A DNA stretch of 64,000 nt from Tenacibaculum lutimaris (GCF_003610735.1 NZ_RAQM01000006.1:518274-582273), one strand, 5' to 3'; numbered from the stretch's first letter, positions 35,353 to 44,352 are shown. The notes: generated from the letters alone by a model not told the origin. Translations and numbers: made by a program.

Positions 35353-35390
35353 TACAAAAAACCTTGAATTTAAAATTCAAGGTTTTTGTA
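35353..35390. terminator. hairpin between the 42-aa gene and the DMT permease
   Basis: A long stem: ACCTTGAATTT (35361-35371) pairs with AAATTCAAGGT (35373-35383), extended by A and T runs and a final TAC/GTA pair with one bulge. It looks like a bidirectional terminator, although no gene obviously ends here on the minus strand. Confidence 0.55.
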
Positions 35391-35553
35391 TTAGAGATTA
35401 TCTCTAACTCCTTTAGAGCATCACCAACTCTTTATTTTTTACGGGGCTTATCACAAATATCGGAAGACTTTATTTATATTAAAAGTGATACTTATTCACA
35501 AACTCCTTGAAGTTTTTAACATATTTTGCTTCTTAACTTATGAATAATGACTT

Positions 35554-35586
35554 TTGAACCACATATACAAAGTATATGTGGTTCAA
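35554..35586. other. 15-bp perfect inverted repeat at the start of the DMT permease gene
   Basis: TTGAACCACATATAC (35554-35568) pairs exactly with GTATATGTGGTTCAA (35572-35586) around AAA. It covers the first possible ATG (35576) of the next frame, so it is more likely an operator or terminator than coding sequence. Confidence 0.65.
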
Positions 35587-35611
35587 GCTTATTTTAATAA
35601 ATTTTTACTGT

Positions 35612-36472
35612 TTGCAAACCAACCACATTAAAAATCTATCAGGAATTATTTTAGCTACGTTATTTATCAGTACTTCAGGAGTACTAGGTAAGTATATTGC
35701 AATGCCTTCAGAAGTTATTGTGTGGTTTCGCTCGGTGTTTGCTATGGTAATTTTATACGTGTTTTGCCGATTTAAAAAGATTGATTTAACCATACAATCA
35801 AGAAGACATTTGTTTCCGTTTTTAATGGGCGGAATTTTTATGGGAGCACATTGGATTACATATTTCTACGCTTTAAAACTATCTAATGTAGCCATCGGAA
35901 TGTTGTCGTTGTACACTTTTCCGGTAATGATTGCTTTTTTAGAACCGCTATTTTTAAAGATAAAATTCAACCCAATTCACATTGTATTAGGTCTAATGGT
36001 TTTATTAGGACTGTATATTCTAGCTCCTGAGTTTGATATTAAAAACACCCAAGTTCAAGGAGTATTGTTTGGCTTACTCTCTGCCCTATCGTATTCTATA
36101 AGAATTTTAATATTAAAGCAATACGTAATACAATACAACGGAGTAATGTTGATGTTTTATCAAACCGTAATCATTACAGTTTTATTAGTTCCAGTCTTAT
36201 TTTTTATGGATGTTTCAGGATTTCAAGAGCAACTTCCCTATTTGTTATTATTAGCGTTGTTAACTACCGCTATTGGACATAGTTTAATGGTACATTCCTT
36301 ACAGTTTTTCACCGCATCAACCGCAAGCATAATTAGTAGTATTCAACCTGTTTTCGGAATTATTTTAGCTTTTATTTTCCTAAAAGAAGTTCCCACGTGG
36401 AACACGTTTATCGGTGGAAGTTTAATTTTAGCAACGGTTGTAATTGAGAGTATTCGAAGCAGAAAGAATTAA
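35612..36472 (+). CDS. EamA/DMT superfamily permease
   Basis: 286 residues from TTG 35612. Ten hydrophobic helices in two EamA halves: the first begins LSGIILATLFISTSGVLGKY, and the second repeats near VQGVLFGLLSALSYSIRILI with the end IISSIQPVFGIILAFIFLKE, the canonical EamA signature. Such permeases export metabolites or amino acids; substrate unknown. The start is uncertain: ATG 35576 adds 12 codons but lies inside a perfect inverted repeat, while TTG 35612 puts the first helix near the N-terminus. The gene overlaps the end of the convergent minus-strand gene by 4 bases. Confidence 0.85.
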   Translation: MQTNHIKNLSGIILATLFISTSGVLGKYIAMPSEVIVWFRSVFAMVILYVFCRFKKIDLTIQSRRHLFPFLMGGIFMGAHWITYFYALKLSNVAIGMLSLYTFPVMIAFLEPLFLKIKFNPIHIVLGLMVLLGLYILAPEFDIKNTQVQGVLFGLLSALSYSIRILILKQYVIQYNGVMLMFYQTVIITVLLVPVLFFMDVSGFQEQLPYLLLLALLTTAIGHSLMVHSLQFFTASTASIISSIQPVFGIILAFIFLKEVPTWNTFIGGSLILATVVIESIRSRKN

Positions 36473-37557
36473 TATAATTTTTGCTGCTGTTGAATGATGG
36501 TTTTCATACTCACATCTTCATAATTTCTACGAACAAACGTTAGTGCGCTATCTAGGATTTCTCCCATTCCATCACTATCTCTAAAGTTAATATCCCCAGT
36601 AAAATCAAAAATCTCTGTTTTTAATCGTTCAATATTCTTTGGAATTGAAATATTATCAGCTTTCATAGCTTTAATCAGGCGATTTAGACGTGTACGCGAC
36701 CCTAAAATTCTTTTGGCTACAATAGAACGTTCTTCTAACTGATACTGTTCTATAGATGATGAGGTAAGTTTATCTGCTACTAATTGAACCATTTTTAGGT
36801 TTTCTTTAAAAAATTGCGGATAATACACTTTAAACTTCCCTTCGTAACACTGCTGATCAAAATCTATTGGGCGGATTTTATACACGACATTTTCAAAATC
36901 GTGTGTAGGTACTACAACGTAGTTGTACGAACGCATATCTCCTAGCAAACGAATCATACAACGCTCGTTGAACTTAACAAACTCTTTGGCTATTTGCGCC
37001 TTTTCAATTTCAATACAATTATCTAAATAATCGTTGATAAACACATCCCCTGGAATTCCAGAAATATGCTCTTCAATTAAGGTGTCTTGATAGACTAAAA
37101 AGTTCAAGTTATACGGCGATAAAATATCTTCAAGTTCTAAACCGTAAATACGAGACGCATCGGTTTTTTTTACATAAAAATACGTGTAGTTATCATTCAA
37201 AATATTTCGAACCTTTACTCGAAAAGGCTTTGAATTTCCGAAGGTACAATAATCAACAGCATCAATGTTTAAGTGTTGTATACTGGCATCAGAACCGTTA
37301 GAATGTAGGATGTTATAGATTTTTTTTAGGCTCAAATCTATTTCTTCTCGCTCAAACTCATTGTAATATACACGCACCCACAAGGTATCATTTTCGTGTT
37401 TATCATATACAACGATTGACCCTTGAAAACGCAATAAATCATCATAAAAAATAGGAATTTGAATCGTTCGGTTATGTCTATTCAAATAATTTCCTAGCTT
37501 TTTAGTAACGGGAAACGCTGGTTTTTTTTGTGATATAAGTTTGTTTTCTGAAGTCAT
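36469..37557 (-). CDS. protein of unknown function (362 aa)
   Basis: No family recognised. No signal peptide or membrane segment, so cytoplasmic. Notable stretches are YNYVVVPTHDFENVVYKIRPIDFDQQCYEG (split here as residues about 225-255), which resembles the end of a kinase-like or phosphotransferase fold with an R-P-I-D-F-D motif, and a Tyr-rich middle part. Start chosen at ATG 37557; an ATG six codons upstream (37575) adds MKKGFY. It follows dprA on the same strand after about 90 bases. Kinase-like activity would be speculation: no nucleotide-binding loop is seen. Confidence 0.75.
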   Translation of the reverse strand: MTSENKLISQKKPAFPVTKKLGNYLNRHNRTIQIPIFYDDLLRFQGSIVVYDKHENDTLWVRVYYNEFEREEIDLSLKKIYNILHSNGSDASIQHLNIDAVDYCTFGNSKPFRVKVRNILNDNYTYFYVKKTDASRIYGLELEDILSPYNLNFLVYQDTLIEEHISGIPGDVFINDYLDNCIEIEKAQIAKEFVKFNERCMIRLLGDMRSYNYVVVPTHDFENVVYKIRPIDFDQQCYEGKFKVYYPQFFKENLKMVQLVADKLTSSSIEQYQLEERSIVAKRILGSRTRLNRLIKAMKADNISIPKNIERLKTEIFDFTGDINFRDSDGMGEILDSALTFVRRNYEDVSMKTIIQQQQKLY

Positions 37558-37647
37558 ATAAAAACCTTTTTTCAAAGATACTTGAATTTATTTCTTTGGA
37601 ATAATATTTGTTGATTCTTAACAAAACTATTGGTAATCGCACTGCGA

Positions 37648-38745
37648 TTAAACTTCAAACATTTTACCAGGTAAGGGTTTTACAACGCCTTTTAATTCCA
37701 ATTGAATTAAGATAGAGGATAGTTGATAAATAGGCAATTCACAATTAATAGCAATATCATCTAACATTTGCTTACCGTTTTGTTGTAAATAATCATAGAT
37801 TTTTTGTTCGACTTCATTCAAATCAACAAAAAGTTTGTTTTGAATGGGTGCCGAGGCTCTCGGTATGTCCCAATTAAGCATTTTTATAATATCTTCAGCA
37901 GAAGTGAGTATATGTGCTTGGTTATTTTTGATGAGGTTATTGCAGCCTTTACTATATACATCTGTAGCCCTTCCTGACAGAGCAAACACATCTCGGTTGT
38001 AAGAGTTGGCAATGTCAGCAGTAACTAGTGACCCTCCTTTTTCAGCAGATTCAATAATGATGGTTGCTTTTGAGAGTCCAGCCACAATACGATTTCGCTT
38101 TAGAAAATTTTCCCTCATAGGCTGTTCATCGTGCCAGAATTCGGTAATGAATCCACCATAGTTATTTACTTCATGAATATATTTTTTATGTGTTTTCGGA
38201 TAAATTTCTTCCAAACCATGCGCTAAAACAGCAATGGTTTGCAAGTTGTTTTTTATAGCGACTTTATGCGCACAGATGTCTACTCCATAGGCAAATCCAC
38301 TAACAATTATCGGATTGTATTCTTTTAGTTCTTCAATTAACTGATTACAAAAATCGCGTCCGTAGGAACTCATGTTTCGAGTACCGACTATCGAAATGAT
38401 TTTATCATTGTTAAGGTTGAGGTTCCCATCTTTAAAAATAAGAATGGGAGCATCGACACAATGTTTTAAATTTTGCGGATAATCATCATCTAAAAAATAC
38501 GAAAAAGCAATATTGTTTTGTTGAATATAGTTGAGCTCCTTCTCTGCCCTTTTCAAGTTATTATCATCAAAAAGATGCTGAGTTACCTGCGTTCCAATTC
38601 CGTTGATTTTATGTAACACATGTGGTTTTTCTTTAAATACATTTTCAACATTTCCAACAGCAGTAATTAACTTTTTTGCTAAGATATCACCTACATTTTT
38701 AGTAGCCTGTAATCGTAGTACAGCAAGCAGTTTTTCAGAATTCAT
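37648..38745 (-). CDS. dprA: DNA-processing protein DprA
   Basis: 365 residues. Binds incoming single-stranded DNA during natural transformation and loads RecA on it. An N-terminal helix-hairpin-helix/SAM-like part (about 1-70) precedes the Rossmann-like core with SIVGTRNMSSYGRDFCNQL (about 116-134), IVSGFAYGVDICAHK (about 145-159), the GG.ITEF segment and KGGSLVTADIAN. A C-terminal winged-helix domain (about 305-365) closes it. The length is normal. No other competence genes lie next to it; recA is 30 kb away. Confidence 0.93.
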   Translation of the reverse strand: MNSEKLLAVLRLQATKNVGDILAKKLITAVGNVENVFKEKPHVLHKINGIGTQVTQHLFDDNNLKRAEKELNYIQQNNIAFSYFLDDDYPQNLKHCVDAPILIFKDGNLNLNNDKIISIVGTRNMSSYGRDFCNQLIEELKEYNPIIVSGFAYGVDICAHKVAIKNNLQTIAVLAHGLEEIYPKTHKKYIHEVNNYGGFITEFWHDEQPMRENFLKRNRIVAGLSKATIIIESAEKGGSLVTADIANSYNRDVFALSGRATDVYSKGCNNLIKNNQAHILTSAEDIIKMLNWDIPRASAPIQNKLFVDLNEVEQKIYDYLQQNGKQMLDDIAINCELPIYQLSSILIQLELKGVVKPLPGKMFEV

Positions 38746-38803
38746 ATAGCAATAATTTGATTATCAATATACAAAAATCTGTTAATAAAAATTGTACAAT
38801 CAC

Positions 38804-38834
38804 TTGAAACTATACATTGAAAAAGCTATATTTG
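38804..38834 (+). promoter_or_regulatory. promoter giving a near-leaderless mRNA
   Basis: TTG at 38804-38806, a 20-base spacer, TATATTTG at 38827-38834. The ATG at 38840 is only 5 bases after the -7 box, so transcription should start at or within a few bases of the start codon. Confidence 0.6.
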
Positions 38835-38839
38835 TTCTT

Positions 38840-39739
38840 ATGACATTAGCCAACTACATCAACGATTTATTATATAGATACGACTGCGTAATTGTTCCTA
38901 ATTTTGGAGGATTTGTAACCAATACCATTGGTGCAAGGGTAAATACTACCACTCACACTTTTTATCCACCAAAAAAACAATTAACTTTTAATGCGTATTT
39001 ACAGCATAATGATGGGTTATTGGCTAACTATATTGCTTCTGACAAAAATATTTCTTTTGAAGAAGCTACTACTTTTATTGCAAGTGAAGTTGCTGAGTGG
39101 AATAAAAACTTAAAAACGACTTCTGTTGAAGTTGCTTCAGTTGGAAGTTTAGCATTAAATAACGCTGGTCAAGTAGTTTTTGAACCAAACCTTACAAGTA
39201 ATTTCTTAACAGAATCTTTTGGATTAGCTGAGGTTACTACTCCTTCGGTAGAGAGAGTAAAAGAAGTAACTGTAAAACCTTTACCTGTTGTTTTTGAAGA
39301 GAAAAGCAAAACTATTCCTTTATATATAAGAAGAGCAGCGGTAGCTGCAGTATTTGTAGGAGTTGCGTATGTAGGTTGGAATGGAGTTCAGAATCAACAA
39401 CAGCAAGAATTATTGGCTAATCAAGAAGAGTCGGTACAAAAGAAAATTCAATCGGCTACTTTTGTGATTGAAAATCCGTTACCAACGATTAATTTAAACG
39501 TTAGCAAAGAGGCTAAGAACTTTCATATTATTGCAGGTGCTTTTCAAGATGTACACAATGCTGAAAACAAATTAGCAGAGTTACAAAACAAAGGATATGA
39601 AGCTACGATTCTTGGAAAAAACAAGTTTGGACTAACTCAAGTAGCTTTTGCTAGTTATGCAACCAAAGAAGAAGCTAGAAAAGCCTTAGAAATCATCAAA
39701 GAAAAGGTAAGCGAAGACGCTTGGTTGTTGGCTAAATAA
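38840..39739 (+). CDS. HU-CCDC81 and SPOR domain protein
   Basis: 299 residues from ATG 38840. The N-terminal half has the paired HU-like CCDC81 bacterial domains: LANYINDLLYRYDCVIVPNFGGFVT opens the first (split at about residues 2-26) and the second ends near VFEPN. A single transmembrane helix (about residues 173-190 of this start) is followed by a linker and a C-terminal SPOR domain (FHIIAGAFQDVHNAENKLAE to the end), which binds denuded peptidoglycan at the division site. So the protein links cytoplasmic HU-like domains to the septal wall. A start at 38792 would precede the promoter. Confidence 0.88.
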   Translation: MTLANYINDLLYRYDCVIVPNFGGFVTNTIGARVNTTTHTFYPPKKQLTFNAYLQHNDGLLANYIASDKNISFEEATTFIASEVAEWNKNLKTTSVEVASVGSLALNNAGQVVFEPNLTSNFLTESFGLAEVTTPSVERVKEVTVKPLPVVFEEKSKTIPLYIRRAAVAAVFVGVAYVGWNGVQNQQQQELLANQEESVQKKIQSATFVIENPLPTINLNVSKEAKNFHIIAGAFQDVHNAENKLAELQNKGYEATILGKNKFGLTQVAFASYATKEEARKALEIIKEKVSEDAWLLAK

Positions 39740-39774
39740 ACCCAATTTATTATAGGTAGATTTTTTTCTTGCTG

Positions 39775-39782
39775 TATCTTTG
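39775..39782 (+). promoter_or_regulatory. TAnnTTTG -7 element for the thioesterase gene
   Basis: TATCTTTG lies 16 bases before the ATG at 39799. Confidence 0.55.
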
Positions 39783-39798
39783 CATCAAAATGTAATTG

Positions 39799-40311
39799 AT
39801 GAGAGCAAAAACACCTAGCGAATCGTTAACGGTACTTACCGATCTTGTATTACCAGGAGAAACCAATTATTTAGACAATCTTTTTGGAGGAGAGTTATTA
39901 GCTCGTATGGATAGAGCTTGTAGTATTGCTGCACGCCGTCATTCGAGAAGAATTGTAGTAACAGCTTCTGTAAACCACGTAGCTTTTTCAAAATCAGTTC
40001 CTGTAGGAAGTGTGGTTACTTTAGAAGCAAAAGTTTCTCGAGCGTTTAAATCTTCAATGGAGATTTATGTTGATGTTTGGATTGAAGACCGTCAATCTGG
40101 TGAAAAAACAAAAGTTAACGAAGGAATTTATACGTTTGTTGCGGTTGATGAAACAGGAAAGCCTGTACCAATCCCACAAATTGAACCAGAAACAGAGTTA
40201 GAGAAAAAACGATATGAAGCTGCTTTACGAAGAAAGCAATTAAGCTTGGTTTTAGCGGGTAAAATGGATCCTAAGGAAGCCATAGAGCTAAAATCTATTT
40301 TCATGGATTAA
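39799..40311 (+). CDS. acyl-CoA thioesterase, hotdog fold (YciA/BFIT-like)
   Basis: 170 residues from ATG 39799. Hydrolyses acyl-CoA to free acid and CoA. A single hotdog domain: LVLPGETNYLDNLFGGELLARMD (split over about 16-38) with the N-x-x-x-x-F-G-G helix start typical of the family, ASVNHVAFSKSVPVGSVVTL (about 57-76), and SMEIYVDVWIED. The C-terminal 40 residues are helical and charged. The chain length of the substrate cannot be told. A TTG one codon earlier is possible. Confidence 0.88.
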   Translation: MRAKTPSESLTVLTDLVLPGETNYLDNLFGGELLARMDRACSIAARRHSRRIVVTASVNHVAFSKSVPVGSVVTLEAKVSRAFKSSMEIYVDVWIEDRQSGEKTKVNEGIYTFVAVDETGKPVPIPQIEPETELEKKRYEAALRRKQLSLVLAGKMDPKEAIELKSIFMD

Positions 40312-40316
40312 ACCAC

Positions 40317-41351
40317 TTATATATCATCTACATTGCCGCTTTCAGATAAGAAAATGGCAATGTTTTTTGTGTTTTCAAACTGAGAAAAGATAATAATCAT
40401 AATTACGGTAATAGGTACCGAAAGTATCATTCCTGTAATTCCCCAAATTTCTCCCCAAACAGCTAGTGAAAGAATAGTAACTAGCGGACTTAAATTCAAT
40501 GACTTTCCAAAAACTTTAGGCTCTACAACATTTCCTACGACTACCTGAATAGCACCAACGGCAAATACAACGATTAAAAAGGGAGTGAATTCTCCAAACT
40601 GTATCAAACAAAAAATAGCAGGAAAAGCTGTAGCTACTAACGACCCGATAGTTGGAATGTAGTTTAATAAAAAGATAAGAAAGGCCCAAAACGGAGCGCC
40701 ATCTACTCCAACCATTAGTAAAACAAAATAACTTAAAAAACCTGTTAATAAACTTACATACGTTTTTAAACGTAAATAGTTAGAAATAGAGCTTTCTACC
40801 TTTTTTAAGATAAATTGAAAGCTTTTTGAACTTCCTTCATGATTAGAGAATACACGTTGTAGTTTTAGCTTAAAATTACTTTCCTCTAAGAAGATAAATA
40901 AGGCATAAATAATAATCATAAAGGTATCGCCTAGCAAACTACTAATTCCGTTGGCGATATCGCCTAAAACAGAGCCGTAATCAAAATCTCCTACTACCGA
41001 TTTTACTGAAGTGATGATATCAATATGAAAAAAAGTATCTAAACTTTTGATGATAGCATCAACATTGGGTTCATACTTCGAATAAGATGTGGTTAAATTG
41101 GAAATACTATTGGTAATAATTTCAGAAACAAACCCGAAACCTAAAACAATAAGACTAAACACAAACACATTACTCAACCAAAAAGGAATAAATCGTTTAG
41201 CAAAAGGGATTTTATAAATAGTTTTTCGAATTTCTCTTGTTAAAAACCAAAAAATAAGTGCGAAAATGAAAGGAATTAAAATTCCTTTTCCGATAACTAA
41301 GGTAGCTAAAACAGCTACGGTTACGATAATAAAGTTGGCAGCGTTTTTCAT
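40317..41351 (-). CDS. AI-2E family permease (PerM/TqsA-like)
   Basis: 344 residues from ATG 41351. About eight hydrophobic segments with the family layout: two at the N-terminus, one after a helical cytoplasmic stretch around residue 60, and a cluster at the C-terminus with INGIFPIG-type region as FLLNYIPTIGSLVATAFPA (about 230-248) and the VVGNVVEPKVFGKSLNLSPLVTILSL block (split over about 275-300). Transport of autoinducer-2 is shown for few members, so the substrate is unknown. ATG 41372 is upstream but inside the EnvC-like gene; the chosen start leaves a 5-base gap and implies the same operon. Confidence 0.88.
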   Translation of the reverse strand: MKNAANFIIVTVAVLATLVIGKGILIPFIFALIFWFLTREIRKTIYKIPFAKRFIPFWLSNVFVFSLIVLGFGFVSEIITNSISNLTTSYSKYEPNVDAIIKSLDTFFHIDIITSVKSVVGDFDYGSVLGDIANGISSLLGDTFMIIIYALFIFLEESNFKLKLQRVFSNHEGSSKSFQFILKKVESSISNYLRLKTYVSLLTGFLSYFVLLMVGVDGAPFWAFLIFLLNYIPTIGSLVATAFPAIFCLIQFGEFTPFLIVVFAVGAIQVVVGNVVEPKVFGKSLNLSPLVTILSLAVWGEIWGITGMILSVPITVIMIIIFSQFENTKNIAIFLSESGNVDDI

Positions 41352-41356
41352 GGTTA

Positions 41357-42571
41357 TTATGAACGAATCCAATGTGAAGGATTCAATCGGTCTTTGTTTT
41401 TATACAGCATAAAACTAAGTTGTGTTTTACCAGTAATTTTATCAGTAAAAACTTTCCCTAATTTATCACCTGTTTTTACAGTTTCTCCTTTTTTAACATA
41501 TACTTCTTTTAGTTTATTATAAGCAGAAATATAGTTACCGTGTTGTATTAAAACAGATTTTTTACCATCAGGATGTAATTGAATGACCAATACCTTTCCG
41601 TTAAAAATACTTTTTACATCGGTATTTGCTTTGGTTGCGATATATAATCCGTGACTGTTGATTTTAATTCCGGGAAAGGTTGGATGCGGTTGTACTCCAT
41701 ATTTTCTGGTAATAATACCATTAACAGGCCAAGGAAGATTACCTTTATTTTGTTCAAAATTAGCTAATAAGGCTTTTTCTTCAGCATTTAAAATAAACCC
41801 AGAACTACTCGTTTTACCTTTATCGGTTTTTTTACCTTTATTAGCTTTGGCAATAGCGTCTCTAATTAACTTGTCAATTTTAGCAGCAATTCTTTTTTCT
41901 TCTTTTTGCTTTTGTTGTAGTTCGTTTTTATATTTTTTTTCTTCCTTTTTAATTTTTGAAATCAGTTGTTCTTGATCTTTTTTGTCTTCTTCAATTTCTT
42001 TTTTCTGATTTTTCTCATCAGAAAGTAACGCCTCTTTTGTTTTTCTTTGCACAATTAACGAATCGTTTAATTGCTCAATTTCTTTGGCTTTTACAACAAT
42101 TTCTTCTCCTTGTTTTCGTCTAAAATCACTGTATTGTTGCATGTATTTTAAACGTTTGTAAGCTTGATAAAAGCTTTCAGAAGAAAGTAAAAACATGGTT
42201 TTGCTTTGTTGCGATTTACTTTTGTATGATTTTACAACCATATCAGCATAATCAGCTTTTAGTTTAGCCAATTCATCGTTGTATTTTTTAAGCTCTTTTT
42301 CGTTTGATTTAATTTCTAAAGACAAGGCTTTCGACTCTAACTCTATCGTTTCAATTAAGCGTTCACGTACCGTAATTTTTTGGCTTAAATCTTTTAAATC
42401 GTCTAAAGCGTTACTTTTCTTTTTGTTGGTTTTAATGATAAGACTGTTAACCTGTTGTATTTCATTTTGAAGTTTTTTTCGCTTATTCTCAAGTTCTTTT
42501 CTACTTTGACCAAAAGAAGAAAGTCCGATAAAAAACAGGCATAAAAAGATGTAATAAACAGAGTGCTTCAT
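41357..42571 (-). CDS. murein hydrolase activator, EnvC-like (degenerate LytM domain)
   Basis: 404 residues. Signal peptide (1-21), a long coiled coil (about 22-250, Lys/Glu/Gln-rich), and a C-terminal M23/LytM fold (about 285-400). EnvC activates amidases that split septal peptidoglycan. The LytM metal site looks incomplete: the place of the H-x-G-x-D motif reads HGLYIAT with no Asp, and the H-x-H place reads YNKL with Lys instead of His. That fits a non-catalytic activator, as in EnvC. It starts one base from the DUF4292 stop (both at 42571), so it is part of the envelope operon. Confidence 0.88.
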   Translation of the reverse strand: MKHSVYYIFLCLFFIGLSSFGQSRKELENKRKKLQNEIQQVNSLIIKTNKKKSNALDDLKDLSQKITVRERLIETIELESKALSLEIKSNEKELKKYNDELAKLKADYADMVVKSYKSKSQQSKTMFLLSSESFYQAYKRLKYMQQYSDFRRKQGEEIVVKAKEIEQLNDSLIVQRKTKEALLSDEKNQKKEIEEDKKDQEQLISKIKKEEKKYKNELQQKQKEEKRIAAKIDKLIRDAIAKANKGKKTDKGKTSSSGFILNAEEKALLANFEQNKGNLPWPVNGIITRKYGVQPHPTFPGIKINSHGLYIATKANTDVKSIFNGKVLVIQLHPDGKKSVLIQHGNYISAYNKLKEVYVKKGETVKTGDKLGKVFTDKITGKTQLSFMLYKNKDRLNPSHWIRS

Positions 42572-43338
42572 TATAATTGAATTTCTTTATATCCGTTAGG
42601 AATAGTAAAATCTACATTTAATTTTGTGTTGTATTCAACCGAACGCGTATGAATATCAATAATAGTAAACTTATTATTTTCTTTAGCTTGTATGTTAATT
42701 TTTTCAGGGAATAAAGTACTATTTTTTTTAGAATATTTAAGATAACTAATATCTAAGCGTTGATTTTTTAGTGGATTTACAACTGATTGTTTGTTGAGTT
42801 TAAAATGCAAAGGGTTGATGTAAAAAAACAAATCGAACAATTCTGATTGCTTTTTTGGAGATAATTGATATGAGTTTTCATTAATAGTTACTTCTTGACG
42901 TTCAGACTTTACATCAACTAAAGCTTCGCCTAATAACATGTTTTGTAATTGTTGAAAATTAATATCGGTTCCTAACAGTTCTTTTAACATGGAAAAATCT
43001 CCATCAAAAAAATTCTTTTTATAAGGAGAGTAAAATTGTACTTTGGTTGGGGTAATTTTAGCTTTAAAAACGGTAATCATTTTAGATCCTTTCAACCAAA
43101 TAACCTCATCTTTTTTAATTTTCATACGAACAGAAAAACCAACATTTTCCCTGTTATCTTTATAATTAACCTTTAATCTAGCATCAATTGTTTCTTTATC
43201 AAAGTTTGCAGAGCTATGTTTTTTCGCAACTTTTCGAGCAGAAAGTTCTTTAATAGCTGTGCTACTAGTAACATTTTTGGTAGACTTACAAGAGGTAAGG
43301 CCTAAGAATACTATAAGTAAAAGAGTGATGTATCTCAT
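42571..43338 (-). CDS. DUF4292 lipoprotein
   Basis: 255 residues. The N-terminus is a lipoprotein signal: hydrophobic core then LTSCKS with the lipobox Cys near residue 17. The mature protein matches DUF4292, a LolA/LolB-like beta fold common in Bacteroidota: VNYKDNRENVGFSVRMKIKKDEVIWLKG and the later LLGEALVD blocks. A role in envelope assembly or lipoprotein handling is inferred from the fold and context. It starts 24 bases after the TPR gene and overlaps the EnvC-like start by one base. Confidence 0.85.
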   Translation of the reverse strand: MRYITLLLIVFLGLTSCKSTKNVTSSTAIKELSARKVAKKHSSANFDKETIDARLKVNYKDNRENVGFSVRMKIKKDEVIWLKGSKMITVFKAKITPTKVQFYSPYKKNFFDGDFSMLKELLGTDINFQQLQNMLLGEALVDVKSERQEVTINENSYQLSPKKQSELFDLFFYINPLHFKLNKQSVVNPLKNQRLDISYLKYSKKNSTLFPEKINIQAKENNKFTIIDIHTRSVEYNTKLNVDFTIPNGYKEIQL

Positions 43339-43362
43339 ATAATTTATACTAACGATGCTAGT

Positions 43363-44352
43363 TTACTTTAAAATTTTTGCGGCTTTATTTTTGTAAGAAT
43401 TTGATTTTTTAATATCGTTTAATCCATGATAAGACCTTGCCATTTCTAAATAAAACTTTGCTTCTATTTCGTTATTGTCAATAACAAAATCAATGCCGTT
43501 TTGTAAGCTTACTAATGCTTTTTTAAAATTTTTGCTATTATTATATGCTTTACCATTCATTAAGTAAACAAAAGGCTGTGCAGGAAAAAGCGTCAATCCC
43601 TCTTCACTGTACTTTAATAAATCAGAATTATTTTCGGTAGCTAACTCTTCCAGTAAAGTTTTTAAATTAATAAATGACCTTTCTTTTTCAAAAAGCGATT
43701 TAGAATCTACATTTTCAGATATTTTATTTGAGGCAACTACTTTTACCGTACGAGCAATTAAGTTTTCTTCAATTTTACGTAGCTGAGCGTTTAATAATTT
43801 TGCCTCTCTTAATTCAGATAAGACAGTTTTAGCAGCGTCAACATCTTTGTTTTGAAGATGTAAATAAACCAAAACTTGTTTTTTCTTAGGGTATTTTTCT
43901 GCAATTTTTTGTTGTGTGATTATGGCATCTTCAAAATTAGCAAGCTTTCTTAAGATGGTGACTTTATGTTCTAACATCCATAAATTACTAGGATCATTAG
44001 TTAAGGCCATATCAATATAGCTTAAAGCTTCAGGGTTTCTGCCTAAGCTTGTGTAGTTTTTAGAAAGTTCAAATAAAACAGCGGTATTATTAGGAAGTAT
44101 TTTATTGCACTTTTCTAAATGTTCAATAGCATTTTTGTAATTGAAAATAGCTTTGTCTGAAAGTGCTTTGAAAAAGTGCTGTTGAAACTCAAAATTGTTT
44201 CTTTCGTTAACATCCACAGCAGAAGGAATGCTATCTTGTGCATTTAAAAAGGAAGAAAAAAGAAGAAAGAAAAAAAACAATAGTGTTTTAGAAAAAAGAC
44301 TGTTCTTTCTTCTCTTTTCTCTAGAGGTTTTATGTAAGCTCTGTATAATCAC
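43363..44352 (-). CDS. tetratricopeptide repeat protein, exported
   Basis: 329 residues. A long basic start precedes a hydrophobic signal helix (about 24-39, Phe-rich, cut near Leu-Asn-Ala-Gln). Several TPR units follow: about 55-90, 91-125 (with NPEALSYIDMALTNDPSN), 126-160, and later at about 265-325. TPRs build protein-binding scaffolds; here probably periplasmic. It overlaps the end of the nucleotidyltransferase gene by 23 bases in another frame, so translation is probably coupled. No internal ATG allows a shorter start. Confidence 0.82.
   Translation of the reverse strand: MIIQSLHKTSREKRRKNSLFSKTLLFFFFLLFSSFLNAQDSIPSAVDVNERNNFEFQQHFFKALSDKAIFNYKNAIEHLEKCNKILPNNTAVLFELSKNYTSLGRNPEALSYIDMALTNDPSNLWMLEHKVTILRKLANFEDAIITQQKIAEKYPKKKQVLVYLHLQNKDVDAAKTVLSELREAKLLNAQLRKIEENLIARTVKVVASNKISENVDSKSLFEKERSFINLKTLLEELATENNSDLLKYSEEGLTLFPAQPFVYLMNGKAYNNSKNFKKALVSLQNGIDFVIDNNEIEAKFYLEMARSYHGLNDIKKSNSYKNKAAKILK

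Noticed and set aside
36389..36403. Fifth parS site (GTTCCCACGTGGAAC) in the DMT permease gene
   Set aside because: The right half is perfect but an extra C breaks the palindrome, and it lies in coding sequence 15 kb from the cluster.
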